Source: Bacteroides nordii WAL 11050 = JCM 12987
GTDB lineage: Bacteria > Bacteroidota > Bacteroidia > Bacteroidales > Bacteroidaceae
DNA: 64,000 nucleotides
Direction: 5' to 3'
NCBI GenBank assembly: GCA_000613465.1
Contig: BAJA01000020.1
Location: 1-64,000, forward strand
In this document: piece after piece, positions 1-8,163 of the stretch
Numbering within the stretch: position 1 is the first letter of the stretch
Layout: each line of letters opens with the position of its first letter
Notes under the pieces: generated by a model
Databases searched by the model: none
Seen by the model: only the letters and a program-made list of their open reading frames with translations
Told to the model about the DNA's origin: nothing
Program-made: the position numbers and the translations under genes

Positions 1-965
1 CGTCCGCGTTTTAACAATAACAACGAGGGTGGCGACCGTCCACAGCGTTCTTATGGCGACCGTCCGCAACGTCCTTCTTATAATCGCGAAGGTGGTGACC
101 GTCCGTATCGTCCGCGCTTTAATAATGGAGCGAAGGCCGTCCGCAAGGATTTGCCCGTCCGCAGCGTCGTACAGGTGACTATGATCCCAATGCGAAATAT
201 AGTAAGAAGAAACAGATAGAGTATAAGGAACAGTTTGTTGATCCGAATGAACCGATTCGTTTGAATAAATTCCTGGCTAATGCAGGTGTTTGTTCACGTC
301 GTGAAGCCGATGAATTTATCACAGCCGGCGTTGTTTCGGTGAATGGTGAAGTGGTAACGGAATTGGGTACTAAGATCAAACGTGCTGATGTCGTGAAGTT
401 CCATGATGAAACGGTAAGCATTGAACGTAAGGTGTATGTGCTGCTGAATAAGCCGAAAGATTGTGTGACTACTTCTGATGATCCTCAGGCGCGTCTTACT
501 GTAATGGATCTTGTGAAAGGAGCTTGTAGCGAACGTATCTATCCGGTAGGACGTCTGGACCGTAATACCACTGGTGTGTTGTTGCTGACGAATGATGGCG
601 ATCTGGCTTCTAAGCTGACGCATCCTAAGTTCTTGAAGAAGAAAATCTACCATGTTTATCTGGATAAGAATCTGACAAAAGCGGATATGGATCAAATTGC
701 TGCCGGTGTTGAACTGGAAGATGGTGAAATCCATGCAGACGCAATCAGTTATGCCGACGATATTAAACGTGATCAGGTGGGTATTGAAATCCATTCCGGA
801 AAGAACCGTATTGTTCGTCGTATTTTTGAATCACTGGGCTATAAAGTGGTAAAACTGGATCGCGTATTCTTTGCCGGTCTTACTAAAAAAGGGTTGCGTC
901 GTGGTGAATGGCGTTATCTGACAGAACAGGAAGTAAATTTCCTGCGCATGGGATCTTTTGAATAA
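1..965 (+). CDS. rluB: Pseudouridine synthase, RsuA/RluB family, 5'-partial and frameshifted
   Basis: This enzyme isomerises uridine to pseudouridine in rRNA. The intact part from about position 180 has an S4 RNA-binding domain (LNKFLANAGVCSRREAD) and then the catalytic domain with the GRLDRNTTG motif holding the catalytic Asp (about bases 549-575). The gene has no start here; the window opens inside an Arg/Asn/Gly-rich N-terminal extension made of repeats such as GGDRPQRP and RPRFNNNN. The extension is read in frame 1 up to about base 128 and the enzyme in frame 3 after that. Adding one G at base 130 (gga ggc gaa) joins them into GDYDPNAKYSKKK and then the S4 domain. A TTG at 261 could be called as a start, but it lies inside the S4 domain and is not the true start. 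RluB versus RsuA/RluE specificity cannot be settled. asnS follows 24 bases later. Confidence 0.85.
127..131 (+). other. Apparent 1-base deletion (frame break) in rluB
   Basis: GGAGC is read where the flanking frames require GGAGGC. The coding signal, rich in Gly/Arg/Asn, changes frame here. Most likely a homopolymer undercall. Confidence 0.6.
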
Positions 966-989
966 TATAATAATGTATATACAATAGTT

Positions 990-2391
990 ATGGAAAAGAT
1001 TAGTAGAACAAAAATTGTCGACCTGATGAAGCGCGAAGACTTTGGCGCTATGGTCAATGTGAAAGGATGGGTTCGTACCCGTAGAGGTAGCAAACAAGTA
1101 AACTTTATCGCACTGAATGACGGTTCTACAATAAATAACGTACAGGTAGTAGTTGACCTGGCTAACTTTGATGAGGAAATGCTGAAACTGATCACTACAG
1201 GCGCTTGTGTAAGTGTAAATGGGGTGATGGTTGAGTCGGTAGGCTCGGGGCAGAAAGTTGAGGTGCAAGCTCGTGAAATAGAGGTGCTGGGTACTTGTGA
1301 TAATACATATCCGTTGCAGAAGAAGGGACATTCAATGGAGTTCCTTCGTGAAATAGCACATTTGCGCCCCCGCACTAACACGTTTGGTGCAGTGTTCCGC
1401 ATTCGTCATAACATGGCGATAGCTATTCATCAGTTTTTCCATGAGAGAGGATTTTTCTATTTCCATACGCCGATTATTACGGCTTCGGATTGTGAAGGAG
1501 CAGGCCAAATGTTTCAGGTTACTACCAAGAACTTATATGATCTGAAGAAGGATGAAACCGGTTCTATCATTTATGATGACGATTTCTTTGGAAAACAAGC
1601 GAGCCTGACTGTCTCGGGACAGTTGGAAGGTGAGTTAGCTGCAACTGCTTTGGGGGCTATTTATACATTTGGACCGACATTTCGCGCAGAAAACTCGAAT
1701 ACGCCTCGTCATCTTGCTGAGTTCTGGATGATTGAACCGGAAGTGGCGTTCAATGATATCACAGATAACATGAATCTGGCCGAAGAGTTTATAAAATACT
1801 GCGTGCAATGGCTTTGGACAATTGCGCCGATGATGTGAAGTTCTTGAACGACATGTTTGATAAGGGCTTGATAGAGCGTTTGCAAGGCGTGTTGAAAGAA
1901 GATTTTGTACGTTTGCCTTATACAGACGGTATTAAGATTCTGGAAGATGCCGTAGCTAAAGGGCATAAGTTTGAATTCCCTGTTTATTGGGGAGTTGATT
2001 TGGCCTCTGAGCACGAACGTTATTTGGTGGAAGAACATTTCAAACGTCCCGTAATTCTGACTGATTATCCGAAGGAAATCAAAGCTTTCTATATGAAGCA
2101 GAATGAAGATGGAAAGACAGTACGTGCTATGGATGTGTTGTTCCCGAAGATTGGTGAAATTATCGGAGGTCAGAGCGTGAGTCTGATTATGATAAGTTAG
2201 TTACCCGTATCGAGGAACTTCATATCCCGATGAAAGATATGTGGTGGTATCTGGATACGCGTAAATTTGGTACTTGTCCTCATTCAGGTTTCGGACTTGG
2301 CTTTGAGCGCCTGTTGCTCTTTGTGACAGGTATGGCTAATATACGTGATGTTATTCCGTTCCCGCGTACACCGCGTAACGCTGAATTCTAA
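990..2391 (+). CDS. asnS: Asparaginyl-tRNA synthetase, two apparent frameshifts
   Basis: This class II aminoacyl-tRNA synthetase charges tRNA-Asn and is essential unless an indirect amidation route exists. The N-terminal OB-fold anticodon domain lies at about residues 15-110 ([16 protein letters not shown]). The class II core contains [21 protein letters not shown] (motif 2 region, about 1681-1740) and ends with [12 protein letters not shown] (motif 3, about 2289-2325). The sequence runs in three frames: 990-1811, 1812-2170 and 2171-2391. One added G at 1810-1811 (caa tgg gct) and one added T at 2170 (ggt tca gag) restore a single 467-residue protein, the usual length for Bacteroides AsnRS. 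Both changes are single-base contractions in short homopolymers, so these are almost certainly sequence errors. A terminator follows. Confidence 0.93.
1809..1811 (+). other. Apparent 1-base deletion in asnS (GGG read as GG)
   Basis: The frame changes from the one ending in KYCVQW to the one reading [12 protein letters not shown] single G restores continuity across a conserved part of the enzyme. Confidence 0.85.
2168..2172 (+). other. Apparent 1-base deletion in asnS (TT read as T)
   Basis: The frame changes from IGEIIGG to [17 protein letters not shown]. Adding one T at 2170 restores it. This is the second frame break in the same essential gene. Confidence 0.85.
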
Positions 2392-2413
2392 TAAAACAGT
2401 TTCTCAATAGAGG

Positions 2414-2446
2414 GGCTTGTATCTTTTTAAGGTACAAGCCTTTTTT
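2414..2446 (+). terminator. Intrinsic terminator after asnS
   Basis: An 8-bp stem GGCTTGTA/TACAAGCC (2414-2421 with 2433-2440) is followed directly by TTTTTT. It sits 23 bases after the asnS stop. Confidence 0.85.
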
Positions 2447-2457
2447 ATTGCTTTACA

Positions 2458-2491
2458 TTTGTTTGATTCTCAAAAGATTTTTTTATATTTG
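2458..2491 (+). promoter_or_regulatory. Bacteroides-type promoter for the DUF4488 gene
   Basis: TTTG at 2462-2465 (with an overlapping TTTG at 2458) precedes TATATTTG at 2484-2491 by 18 bases, close to the TTTG-N19-TAnnTTTG consensus. It lies just after the asnS terminator and 43 bases before the next start. Confidence 0.6.
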
Positions 2492-2534
2492 TAAGCGACA
2501 GGCCTTGAAAGTATTAACTAAAAATAATACGGCG

Positions 2535-3026
2535 ATGAAAAAACTCTATTTCTTTACCATATTGATGGCGATGCTGTTGATGGTAACAGGTGTTATGGCT
2601 CAGAAAAAAGCGAAGTTTCAACCTGCTAATCTGAAAGGAATCTGGCAACTGTGTCATTATGTGTCAGAGCTTCCGGATGTTCCGGGAGTGTTAAAGCCCA
2701 GTAATACATTCAAGGTTTTAAGCGATGACGGACGGATTGTGAATTTTACCATAATTCCCGGACAGGATGCCATCATTACCGGATATGGTACTTATAAGCA
2801 AGTGACGGAGCATTCTTATAAGGAAAGTATAGAGAAAAACATTCATCTTCCTATGCTTGATAATAAGGATAATATTCTCGAATTTGAGATAGAAGACAAT
2901 GATCTGCTCCATTTAAAGTATTTTATAGCAAAAGACCTGAACGGTAATGAACTGAATTCCTGGTTTCATGAAACATGGAAGAGGGTGGAGATGCCGGCTG
3001 TATTTCCGGAAGATATCGTAAGGTAA
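2535..3026 (+). CDS. Small secreted protein, DUF4488-like
   Basis: The start chosen is the ATG at 2535, which opens a Sec signal peptide ([23 protein letters not shown], cleavage after about residue 23). An upstream in-frame ATG at 2448 would lie inside the promoter and terminator region, so it is rejected. The mature protein of about 140 residues has the pattern of small Bacteroidales lipocalin-like domains: [12 protein letters not shown] near the start, a GTYK turn in the middle and WKRVE at the end. I assign it to DUF4488 from memory, with moderate confidence. It has its own promoter and no clear partner. Its function is unknown; it is probably periplasmic or surface exposed. Confidence 0.7.
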   Translation: MKKLYFFTILMAMLLMVTGVMAQKKAKFQPANLKGIWQLCHYVSELPDVPGVLKPSNTFKVLSDDGRIVNFTIIPGQDAIITGYGTYKQVTEHSYKESIEKNIHLPMLDNKDNILEFEIEDNDLLHLKYFIAKDLNGNELNSWFHETWKRVEMPAVFPEDIVR

Positions 3027-3146
3027 GAAAATGAATGGATGACATAGAAAGAAGAAAAGAGATCAGTTTTTTTGATTTTGATAAGAATTTGTACAAAATC
3101 TAAATATCTTAGGATAAAAATAATATTCAAGTATTCGATTACTGCT

Positions 3147-3154
3147 TACTTTTG
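3147..3154 (+). promoter_or_regulatory. Putative -7 box for the heparinase-like gene
   Basis: TACTTTTG matches TAnnTTTG and lies 55 bases before the ATG at 3209. No good -33 box is seen at the expected distance, so the call is tentative. Confidence 0.4.
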
Positions 3155-3208
3155 TTGTCGTGCTATGATGGCAGGCGGCAAAACTGAATACATCTATTAT
3201 TTTTATAT

Positions 3209-5836
3209 ATGAAACATCATTTCTTTTCTTTGTTAACGGCATTGTTCTTTTCGGGAAGTCTTTTAGGACAGGAGCAAAGTTCTTATATTCACTACCTGAC
3301 TTCAAAAGATCATCCGGTGACTATCCATTTGTCAGACGCTATGTTGATGCATGAAATGCGGGAAACTCCCTCTCCACTGGATAATGCGGTGGTTGGTGAG
3401 CGGGCTGTTTCTTTGATGTGGCCTTTGGCTGGAGATAATCAGATACATGGGAGTGGACTCGATGGTATGGAGACACCTAAAGTAAGTAAATCATCTCAAA
3501 TGTACCGGGTTCGTCTTTCACAAGACCGTAATTTTAAAGATAATGTAATAGAAGCAGTTTGTTCATGGCCTTTTTACAATCCCGAAATTCCTCTTGTAGA
3601 TGGTGTCTGGTACTGGCAATACGGATATGTGGAAGGAGGAAACACTTCCTGGTCGGAGGTTTTGAAATTTACGCAAGAACCGCATCAGGATCGTTTTTCT
3701 CCTCCCTCATTCAAAACGTTTATAAGTAAACTACCATCGAGGCATCCACGTGTGTTGGTTGCTTCGGACGAGTGGGATACCTTTATTTCTCAAAGCGAGG
3801 ATGCTCCTGAGCGAGCCTGGTATATTGCACGTGCAGAAAAGACATTGAAAGTTCCGATGAAACATATTGATGACACGGATACAAGTAAAATGGCTGATTT
3901 GGATAATGAGGTAAAACGTAATGCACTTCTTACCCGGGAAAGCCGGCGTATTGTAGATAAAGAAGAGGTCAATGCTGAGGTGTTTGTACGTGCTTATCTG
4001 TTGACTAAGGACGATCGTTATTATAAAGAAGCAATGAAGCGCATCCTCGAAATGATAAAGTGGGAGGAGAGTCCGAATTTTGTAGGTGACTTTAATGAAT
4101 CGGCATTGCTTTCTCTTTGTTCTATGGCTTATGATGCTTTTTATGATAAGTTGGATGCTTCGCAAAAAAGATTATTGTTGAAAGAGGTACAAAAGAATGG
4201 AACGAAGTTTTTTAATCGTTTTAACAATCATCTGGAGAACCATATTGCCGATAATCATGTGTGGCAAATGGCTTTTCGTATCTTTACGATGGCAACTTTC
4301 AGTGTGTATGGTGATCTGCCGGAAGCCGAAGTGTGGGCTGATTATTGTTATAATTTGTGGGTGGCTCGTTTTCCCGGATTAAACCAGGATGGTGCATGGC
4401 ACAATGGTGATTCTTATTTTCATGTCAATATTCGTACACTAATAGAGGTGCCTTATTTTTATAGTCGCATCAGTGGGTATGATTTTTTCTCTGATCCATG
4501 GTATGAGGGTTCGGCTATGTACGTTATCTATCAACAACCGCCTTTCTCGAAATCAGCGGGTAATGGAAGCTCTCATCAAAATGTGTTGCAACCTAATGGG
4601 GTTCGTGTGGGATATGCCGATGCATTGGCCCGGTTAATAAATAATACTTATAGTGCCGATTATGTACGGTGTATTTTGCAAAAGGAACCGGATTTGTTGC
4701 GCAAAGCTTTTATGGCTAAGACGGGAGATCTTTCCTGGTTTCGTCTTCAGAATCATACCCCTTTGCCGGAAGGTAGGAAAATGAAAGATCTTCCTCTTGC
4801 TTATGTGTTCCCACAAACGGGGGTAGCGACACTGATGTCTGATTGGGAGAATTTCAGCCGGAATGCAATGCTTACTTTTCGTAGTAGTCCGTATGGGTCG
4901 ACCTCGCATGCTATTGCCAATCAAAATGCTTTCAATACATTCTTTGACGGGAAACCTCTCTTTTACAGTAGCGGACATCATATAAGTTTCACGGATGAGC
5001 ATAGTGTATATTGTCATAGAAGTACACGGGCGCATAATAGTATTCTTGTCAATGGCATGGGGCAGAGAATAGGTACCGAAGGATATGGATGGATACCAAG
5101 ATACTACACTGGTAAACGAATATCTTATTTTGTAGGAGACGCTTCCAATGCTTATGGTGAGGTGATTTCTCCTCTTTGGCTGGCTCGAGGGCGGGACTCT
5201 GGTCTTGAGTATTCACCTGCTAATGGTTGGGATAAGAATCGGTTGAAAACTTTTCGGCGACATATTGTTGAATTGGGAAATGCGGGACTTATTTTCATTT
5301 ATGATGAATTGGAGGCCGACACAGCTGTCACCTGGAGTTATCTTTTGCACACAATAGAACATCCGATGATTATAAAAAATGATAAGGGGGTGACGCACAT
5401 TACTGCAACGAATGCAGGAGGGGTGTCGGATGCTTATCTTTTTGCAAATGATAAACTGGAAACAAAGCAGACAGATCAGTTTTTCTACCCGGCTGTCAAT
5501 TGGTTACGTGCAGATGACAAAGGATATTTTGCTCCCTACAAAAATCACTGGCATTTCACCGCGACATCTCCGCATAGTCCGGTATACCGCTTTGCTACTG
5601 TTGTGAGTACGCATGGGCAGGGGAGTGCCGGTGTTGTTCCTGAAAAAATATCGAAAGATACCTTAAAAGCCGGTGGATGGATAATAAAGATGAATATATC
5701 TCCTAAAGGAAAAGCTACTTTCACAATAGAGAATAAAGCGGAAAACATAGTTCTGGAATATGATGGAAGTACAAAGATAACAGAAGAGGGGCGAACTGTG
5801 ATTTTGAAAGATCAGGTTCCGGAGCTGGAAATTTAA
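3209..5836 (+). CDS. Heparinase II/III-family polysaccharide lyase (DUF4962 type)
   Basis: This 875-residue secreted protein begins with a signal peptide (MKHHFFSLLTALFFSGSLLG). An Fn3-like N-terminal region at about residues 75-160 (FYNPEIPLVDGVWYWQYGY) is followed by an alpha/alpha toroid of the DUF4962 type at about 170-500, containing NHIADNHVWQ and DGAWHNGDSYFHVN, with the Asn/His/Tyr residues typical of these lyases. The C-terminal beta-sandwich is of heparinase II/III type (TRAHNSILVNG, about residues 611-621). Such enzymes cleave uronic-acid glycans by beta-elimination, usually in the periplasm. There is no SusC/D or sulfatase beside it, so the substrate cannot be inferred; PL12, PL21 and PL33-like families are all possible. 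An isolated housekeeping role is also possible. Confidence 0.8.
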   Translation: MKHHFFSLLTALFFSGSLLGQEQSSYIHYLTSKDHPVTIHLSDAMLMHEMRETPSPLDNAVVGERAVSLMWPLAGDNQIHGSGLDGMETPKVSKSSQMYRVRLSQDRNFKDNVIEAVCSWPFYNPEIPLVDGVWYWQYGYVEGGNTSWSEVLKFTQEPHQDRFSPPSFKTFISKLPSRHPRVLVASDEWDTFISQSEDAPERAWYIARAEKTLKVPMKHIDDTDTSKMADLDNEVKRNALLTRESRRIVDKEEVNAEVFVRAYLLTKDDRYYKEAMKRILEMIKWEESPNFVGDFNESALLSLCSMAYDAFYDKLDASQKRLLLKEVQKNGTKFFNRFNNHLENHIADNHVWQMAFRIFTMATFSVYGDLPEAEVWADYCYNLWVARFPGLNQDGAWHNGDSYFHVNIRTLIEVPYFYSRISGYDFFSDPWYEGSAMYVIYQQPPFSKSAGNGSSHQNVLQPNGVRVGYADALARLINNTYSADYVRCILQKEPDLLRKAFMAKTGDLSWFRLQNHTPLPEGRKMKDLPLAYVFPQTGVATLMSDWENFSRNAMLTFRSSPYGSTSHAIANQNAFNTFFDGKPLFYSSGHHISFTDEHSVYCHRSTRAHNSILVNGMGQRIGTEGYGWIPRYYTGKRISYFVGDASNAYGEVISPLWLARGRDSGLEYSPANGWDKNRLKTFRRHIVELGNAGLIFIYDELEADTAVTWSYLLHTIEHPMIIKNDKGVTHITATNAGGVSDAYLFANDKLETKQTDQFFYPAVNWLRADDKGYFAPYKNHWHFTATSPHSPVYRFATVVSTHGQGSAGVVPEKISKDTLKAGGWIIKMNISPKGKATFTIENKAENIVLEYDGSTKITEEGRTVILKDQVPELEI

Positions 5837-6056
5837 ATATACTGATACAGTGTCCCTTTTTAACTATCCCTTACACAACTCTACAAGATTTTGTTCATAA
5901 GAGTGACAGGGGGTAAGGGAGAATCCATGTAAAAAGAACTTCGAATATAGGTAACATGGATTGGAGAGGTCTGAATGGGGGATATTTCCGGATGGGGATT
6001 ATGTTTTTCTTACCCTTGTCTTTCAATCTGATAAATCCAAAAAAAGATAGAAATAC
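5837..6056. other. Intergenic region downstream of the lyase, hairpin at 5932-5962
   Basis: No gene is seen. A perfect 9-bp inverted repeat AATCCATGT/ACATGGATT (5932-5940 with 5954-5962) could act as a 3' structure for the lyase transcript, but it has no T-tract. Short CCCTTA/TAAGGG pairs lie just upstream of it. Confidence 0.4.
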
Positions 6057-6087
6057 TTTGCCAATTCAAAGAAAAGCCGTACTTTTG
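6057..6087 (+). promoter_or_regulatory. Strong consensus promoter of the rplM operon
   Basis: TTTG at 6057-6060, a 19-base spacer and TACTTTTG at 6080-6087 match the Bacteroides sigma-ABfr consensus exactly. The predicted transcript has a leader of about 115 bases before rplM. Confidence 0.8.
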
Positions 6088-6134
6088 CAAGCCGATTATT
6101 ATCACAAAAGGATAAGAGATTAATTCATAGCAAG

Positions 6135-6163
6135 TTAATCTTCCTTTGTCCGGGGAAGATTAA
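6135..6163 (+). promoter_or_regulatory. Hairpin in the rplM 5' leader, candidate r-protein leader
   Basis: A perfect 10-bp stem TTAATCTTCC/GGAAGATTAA encloses a 9-base loop and sits between the promoter and the rplM start. Ribosomal-protein operons are often controlled by a product protein binding such a leader; autoregulation by L13 or S9 is inference. Confidence 0.5.
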
Positions 6164-6212
6164 TAAGTGGTGAGCAAATTTTTAGTAGTAACATTTAAAA
6201 AACAAATTAAGA

Positions 6213-6674
6213 GTGGATACTTTAAGTTACAAGACCATTTCTGCAAACAAGGCAACTGTAACCAAAGAATGGGTTATTGTTGATGCTACAGACCAAACTT
6301 TAGGTCGTCTGGGCGCAAAAGTTGCGAAACTGTTGAGAGGAAAGTATAAACCAAACTTTACTCCTCATGTAGACTGCGGTGATAACGTTATTATCATTAA
6401 TGCAGACAAAGTTAAATTAACTGGTAACAAATGGAATGACAGAGTTTATTTGTCATATACAGGTTATCCTGGTGGTCAGAGAGAAATGACTCCTGCCCGT
6501 TTGATCGCTAAACCTAACGGCGAAGACAGATTACTGAGAAAGGTAGTAAAGGGTATGCTTCCTAAAAATAGACTGGGAGCTAAATTGCTGAGCAATATGT
6601 ATGTATACGCTGGTAGCGAACACAAACACGATGCACAGAACCCGAAATCAATTGATATAAACTTACTTAAATAA
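6213..6674 (+). CDS. rplM: 50S ribosomal protein L13
   Basis: A structural protein of the large subunit, needed early in 50S assembly. The 153-residue product has the family core: WVIVDATDQTLGRLGAKVAKLLRGK, then VKLTGNKWNDRVYLSYTGYPGG, then MLPKNRLGAKLLSNMYVYAGSEHKHDAQNP. The start is a GTG at 6213 (GTG GAT ACT TTA), the only start that gives the normal N-terminus MDTLSYKT. rpsI begins 6 bases after the stop, the usual bacterial L13-S9 pair. Expression is probably driven by the promoter at 6057-6087 through the hairpin leader. Confidence 0.97.
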   Translation: MDTLSYKTISANKATVTKEWVIVDATDQTLGRLGAKVAKLLRGKYKPNFTPHVDCGDNVIIINADKVKLTGNKWNDRVYLSYTGYPGGQREMTPARLIAKPNGEDRLLRKVVKGMLPKNRLGAKLLSNMYVYAGSEHKHDAQNPKSIDINLLK

Positions 6675-6680
6675 GATATA

Positions 6681-7067
6681 ATGGAAGTAGTAAATGCATT
6701 AGGCAGACGTAAACGTGCTATTGCACGTGTATTCGTAAGCGAAGGTACAGGAAAGATTACTATTAACAAGAGAGACCTTGCAGAGTACTTTCCATCAACT
6801 ATTCTTCAGTATGTAGTAAAACAACCGTTGAACAAGTTAGGTGTTGCTGAGAAGTATGACATCAAAGTAAACTTGTGTGGTGGTGGTTTCACTGGTCAGT
6901 CTCAGGCACTGCGTTTAGCTATTGCCCGTGCACTGGTTAAGATGAATGCTGAAGATAAAGCTGCTCTTCGTGCTGAAGGATTCATGACACGTGATCCCCG
7001 TTCTGTTGAACGTAAGAAACCGGGTCAGCCAAAAGCTCGTAGAAGATTCCAGTTCAGTAAGCGTTAA
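6681..7067 (+). CDS. rpsI: 30S ribosomal protein S9
   Basis: A small-subunit protein whose basic C-terminal tail reaches the P-site tRNA. The product is 128 residues, with ALGRRKRAIARVFV at the start, the conserved GGGFTGQSQALRLAIARALV in the middle and the expected basic end RRRFQFSKR with its terminal Lys-Arg. It follows rplM by 6 bases and shares its promoter. The downstream 117-base spacer before rpsB is structured. Confidence 0.97.
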   Translation: MEVVNALGRRKRAIARVFVSEGTGKITINKRDLAEYFPSTILQYVVKQPLNKLGVAEKYDIKVNLCGGGFTGQSQALRLAIARALVKMNAEDKAALRAEGFMTRDPRSVERKKPGQPKARRRFQFSKR

Positions 7068-7184
7068 TGTGCTGCCTGACGGAATATGTTTAGTATCTAA
7101 ACTACCGGGACTCTTTTATCAGGCTACCCGGCGGTTGGTTTAGAAAAACAAAAAAGAAAGTAAACGATTTAAAGAAAAAACAAG
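7068..7184 (+). promoter_or_regulatory. Structured rpsI-rpsB spacer, candidate S2 leader with a possible pseudoknot
   Basis: Three complementary pairs are visible: GCCTGA/TCAGGC (7073-7078 with 7119-7124), GTTTAG/CTAAAC (7088-7093 with 7097-7102) nested inside it, and CCGGG/CCCGG (7105-7109 with 7127-7131), which crosses the first pair as a pseudoknot would. An A-rich tract leads to the rpsB ATG. This looks like an r-protein leader, but binding by S2 is inference. Confidence 0.45.
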
Positions 7185-8021
7185 ATGTCAAGAACAAATT
7201 TTGATACATTACTGGAAGCCGGTTGCCACTTCGGACACCTTAAAAGAAAGTGGAACCCTGCAATGGCTCCTTATATTTTCATGGAACGCAATGGTATTCA
7301 CATCATTGACCTCCACAAAACTGTTGCAAAAGTAGATGAAGCTGCTGAAGCTTTGAAACAAATTGCAAAATCAGGCAAGAAAGTCCTTTTTGTTGCTACT
7401 AAAAAACAAGCTAAACAAGTTGTAGCTGATAAAGCTGCATCTGTAAATATGCCTTATGTTATCGAACGTTGGCCGGGTGGTATGTTGACTAACTTCCCTA
7501 CTATCCGTAAGGCTGTGAAAAAGATGGCTACTATCGATAAGTTGACTAACGATGGTACTTACTCTAATCTTTCTAAAAGAGAAATTCTTCAGATCTCTCG
7601 TCAGCGTGCTAAGCTGGACAAGACATTGGGTTCTATCGCTGACCTGACTCGTTTGCCGTCTGCTTTGTTCGTTATCGACGTAATGAAAGAAAACATCGCT
7701 GTTCGCGAAGCTAACCGTTTGGGAATTCCTGTATTTGGTATCGTTGATACTAATTCAGATCCTTCAAACGTAGATTTCGTAATTCCGGCAAATGATGACG
7801 CTACTAAATCAATCGAAGTAATTCTTGAAGCTTGCTGCGCTGCTATGCAGGAAGGTTTGGAAGAAAGAAAAGCTGAGAAGATTGATATGGAAGCAGCTGG
7901 TGAAGCTCCTGCTAATAAAGGTAAGAAAAAATCAACTAAGGCCAGACTCGATAAGTCCGACGAAGAAGCAATCAATGCAGCTAAAGCTGCTGCCTTCATT
8001 AAGGAAGACGAAGAGGCTTAA
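7185..8021 (+). CDS. rpsB: 30S ribosomal protein S2
   Basis: A small-subunit protein that joins late and helps S1 to bind. The 278-residue product shows LLEAGCHFGHLKRKWNP, the hallmark N-terminus, then IIDLHKTV, VLFVATKKQA and ERWPGGMLTNFPTI, and FVIDVMKENIAVREANRLGIPVFGIVDTN. The C-terminal 45 residues form an acidic and lysine-rich tail (APANKGKKKSTKARLDKSDE), common in Bacteroidales S2. tsf follows on the same strand after a long palindromic spacer with a T-tract, so rpsB-tsf readthrough may be attenuated. Confidence 0.97.
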   Translation: MSRTNFDTLLEAGCHFGHLKRKWNPAMAPYIFMERNGIHIIDLHKTVAKVDEAAEALKQIAKSGKKVLFVATKKQAKQVVADKAASVNMPYVIERWPGGMLTNFPTIRKAVKKMATIDKLTNDGTYSNLSKREILQISRQRAKLDKTLGSIADLTRLPSALFVIDVMKENIAVREANRLGIPVFGIVDTNSDPSNVDFVIPANDDATKSIEVILEACCAAMQEGLEERKAEKIDMEAAGEAPANKGKKKSTKARLDKSDEEAINAAKAAAFIKEDEEA

Positions 8022-8029
8022 TATATTGT

Positions 8030-8137
8030 AAGTAGTCAGTAGTAAGTAGTTAAGTAGTAAGTAGCAGTACTTCTACTTTATGTAGCCAACATTCTACTTG
8101 ACTACTTAACTACTTAATACTTGACTACTTTTTTTAT
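8030..8137 (+). repeat. Long imperfect hairpin of AGTAGT words between rpsB and tsf
   Basis: The left arm (about 8030-8068) iterates AAGTAGT, AGTAGTTA and AAGTAGC. The right arm (about 8094-8131) carries the reverse complements ACTACTTAAC and TTGACTACTT. The arms pair over roughly 38 bases with few mismatches, and TTTTTTT follows directly. It is positioned as an intrinsic terminator or attenuator, but its word-iterated make-up is unusual for one. Confidence 0.75.
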
Positions 8138-8163
8138 AAACGAACTTAAAATAGGAAAATATT

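Noticed and set aside
261..263. TTG at 261 as the start of the pseudouridine synthase
   Set aside because: It is inside the S4 domain text; the frame upstream continues with conserved residues to the repeat extension.
294..794. Minus-strand frame of 166 codons opposite rluB
   Set aside because: It mirrors the codon pattern of the conserved pseudouridine synthase and has no family resemblance.
831..1402. Two overlapping minus-strand frames opposite rluB/asnS
   Set aside because: Both are antisense to the conserved S4 enzyme and AsnRS; sequence is rich in Ser/Thr/Ile as expected for a shadow.
7601..7999. Minus-strand frame of 132 codons opposite rpsB
   Set aside because: Antisense to the highly conserved S2 core; no motif.
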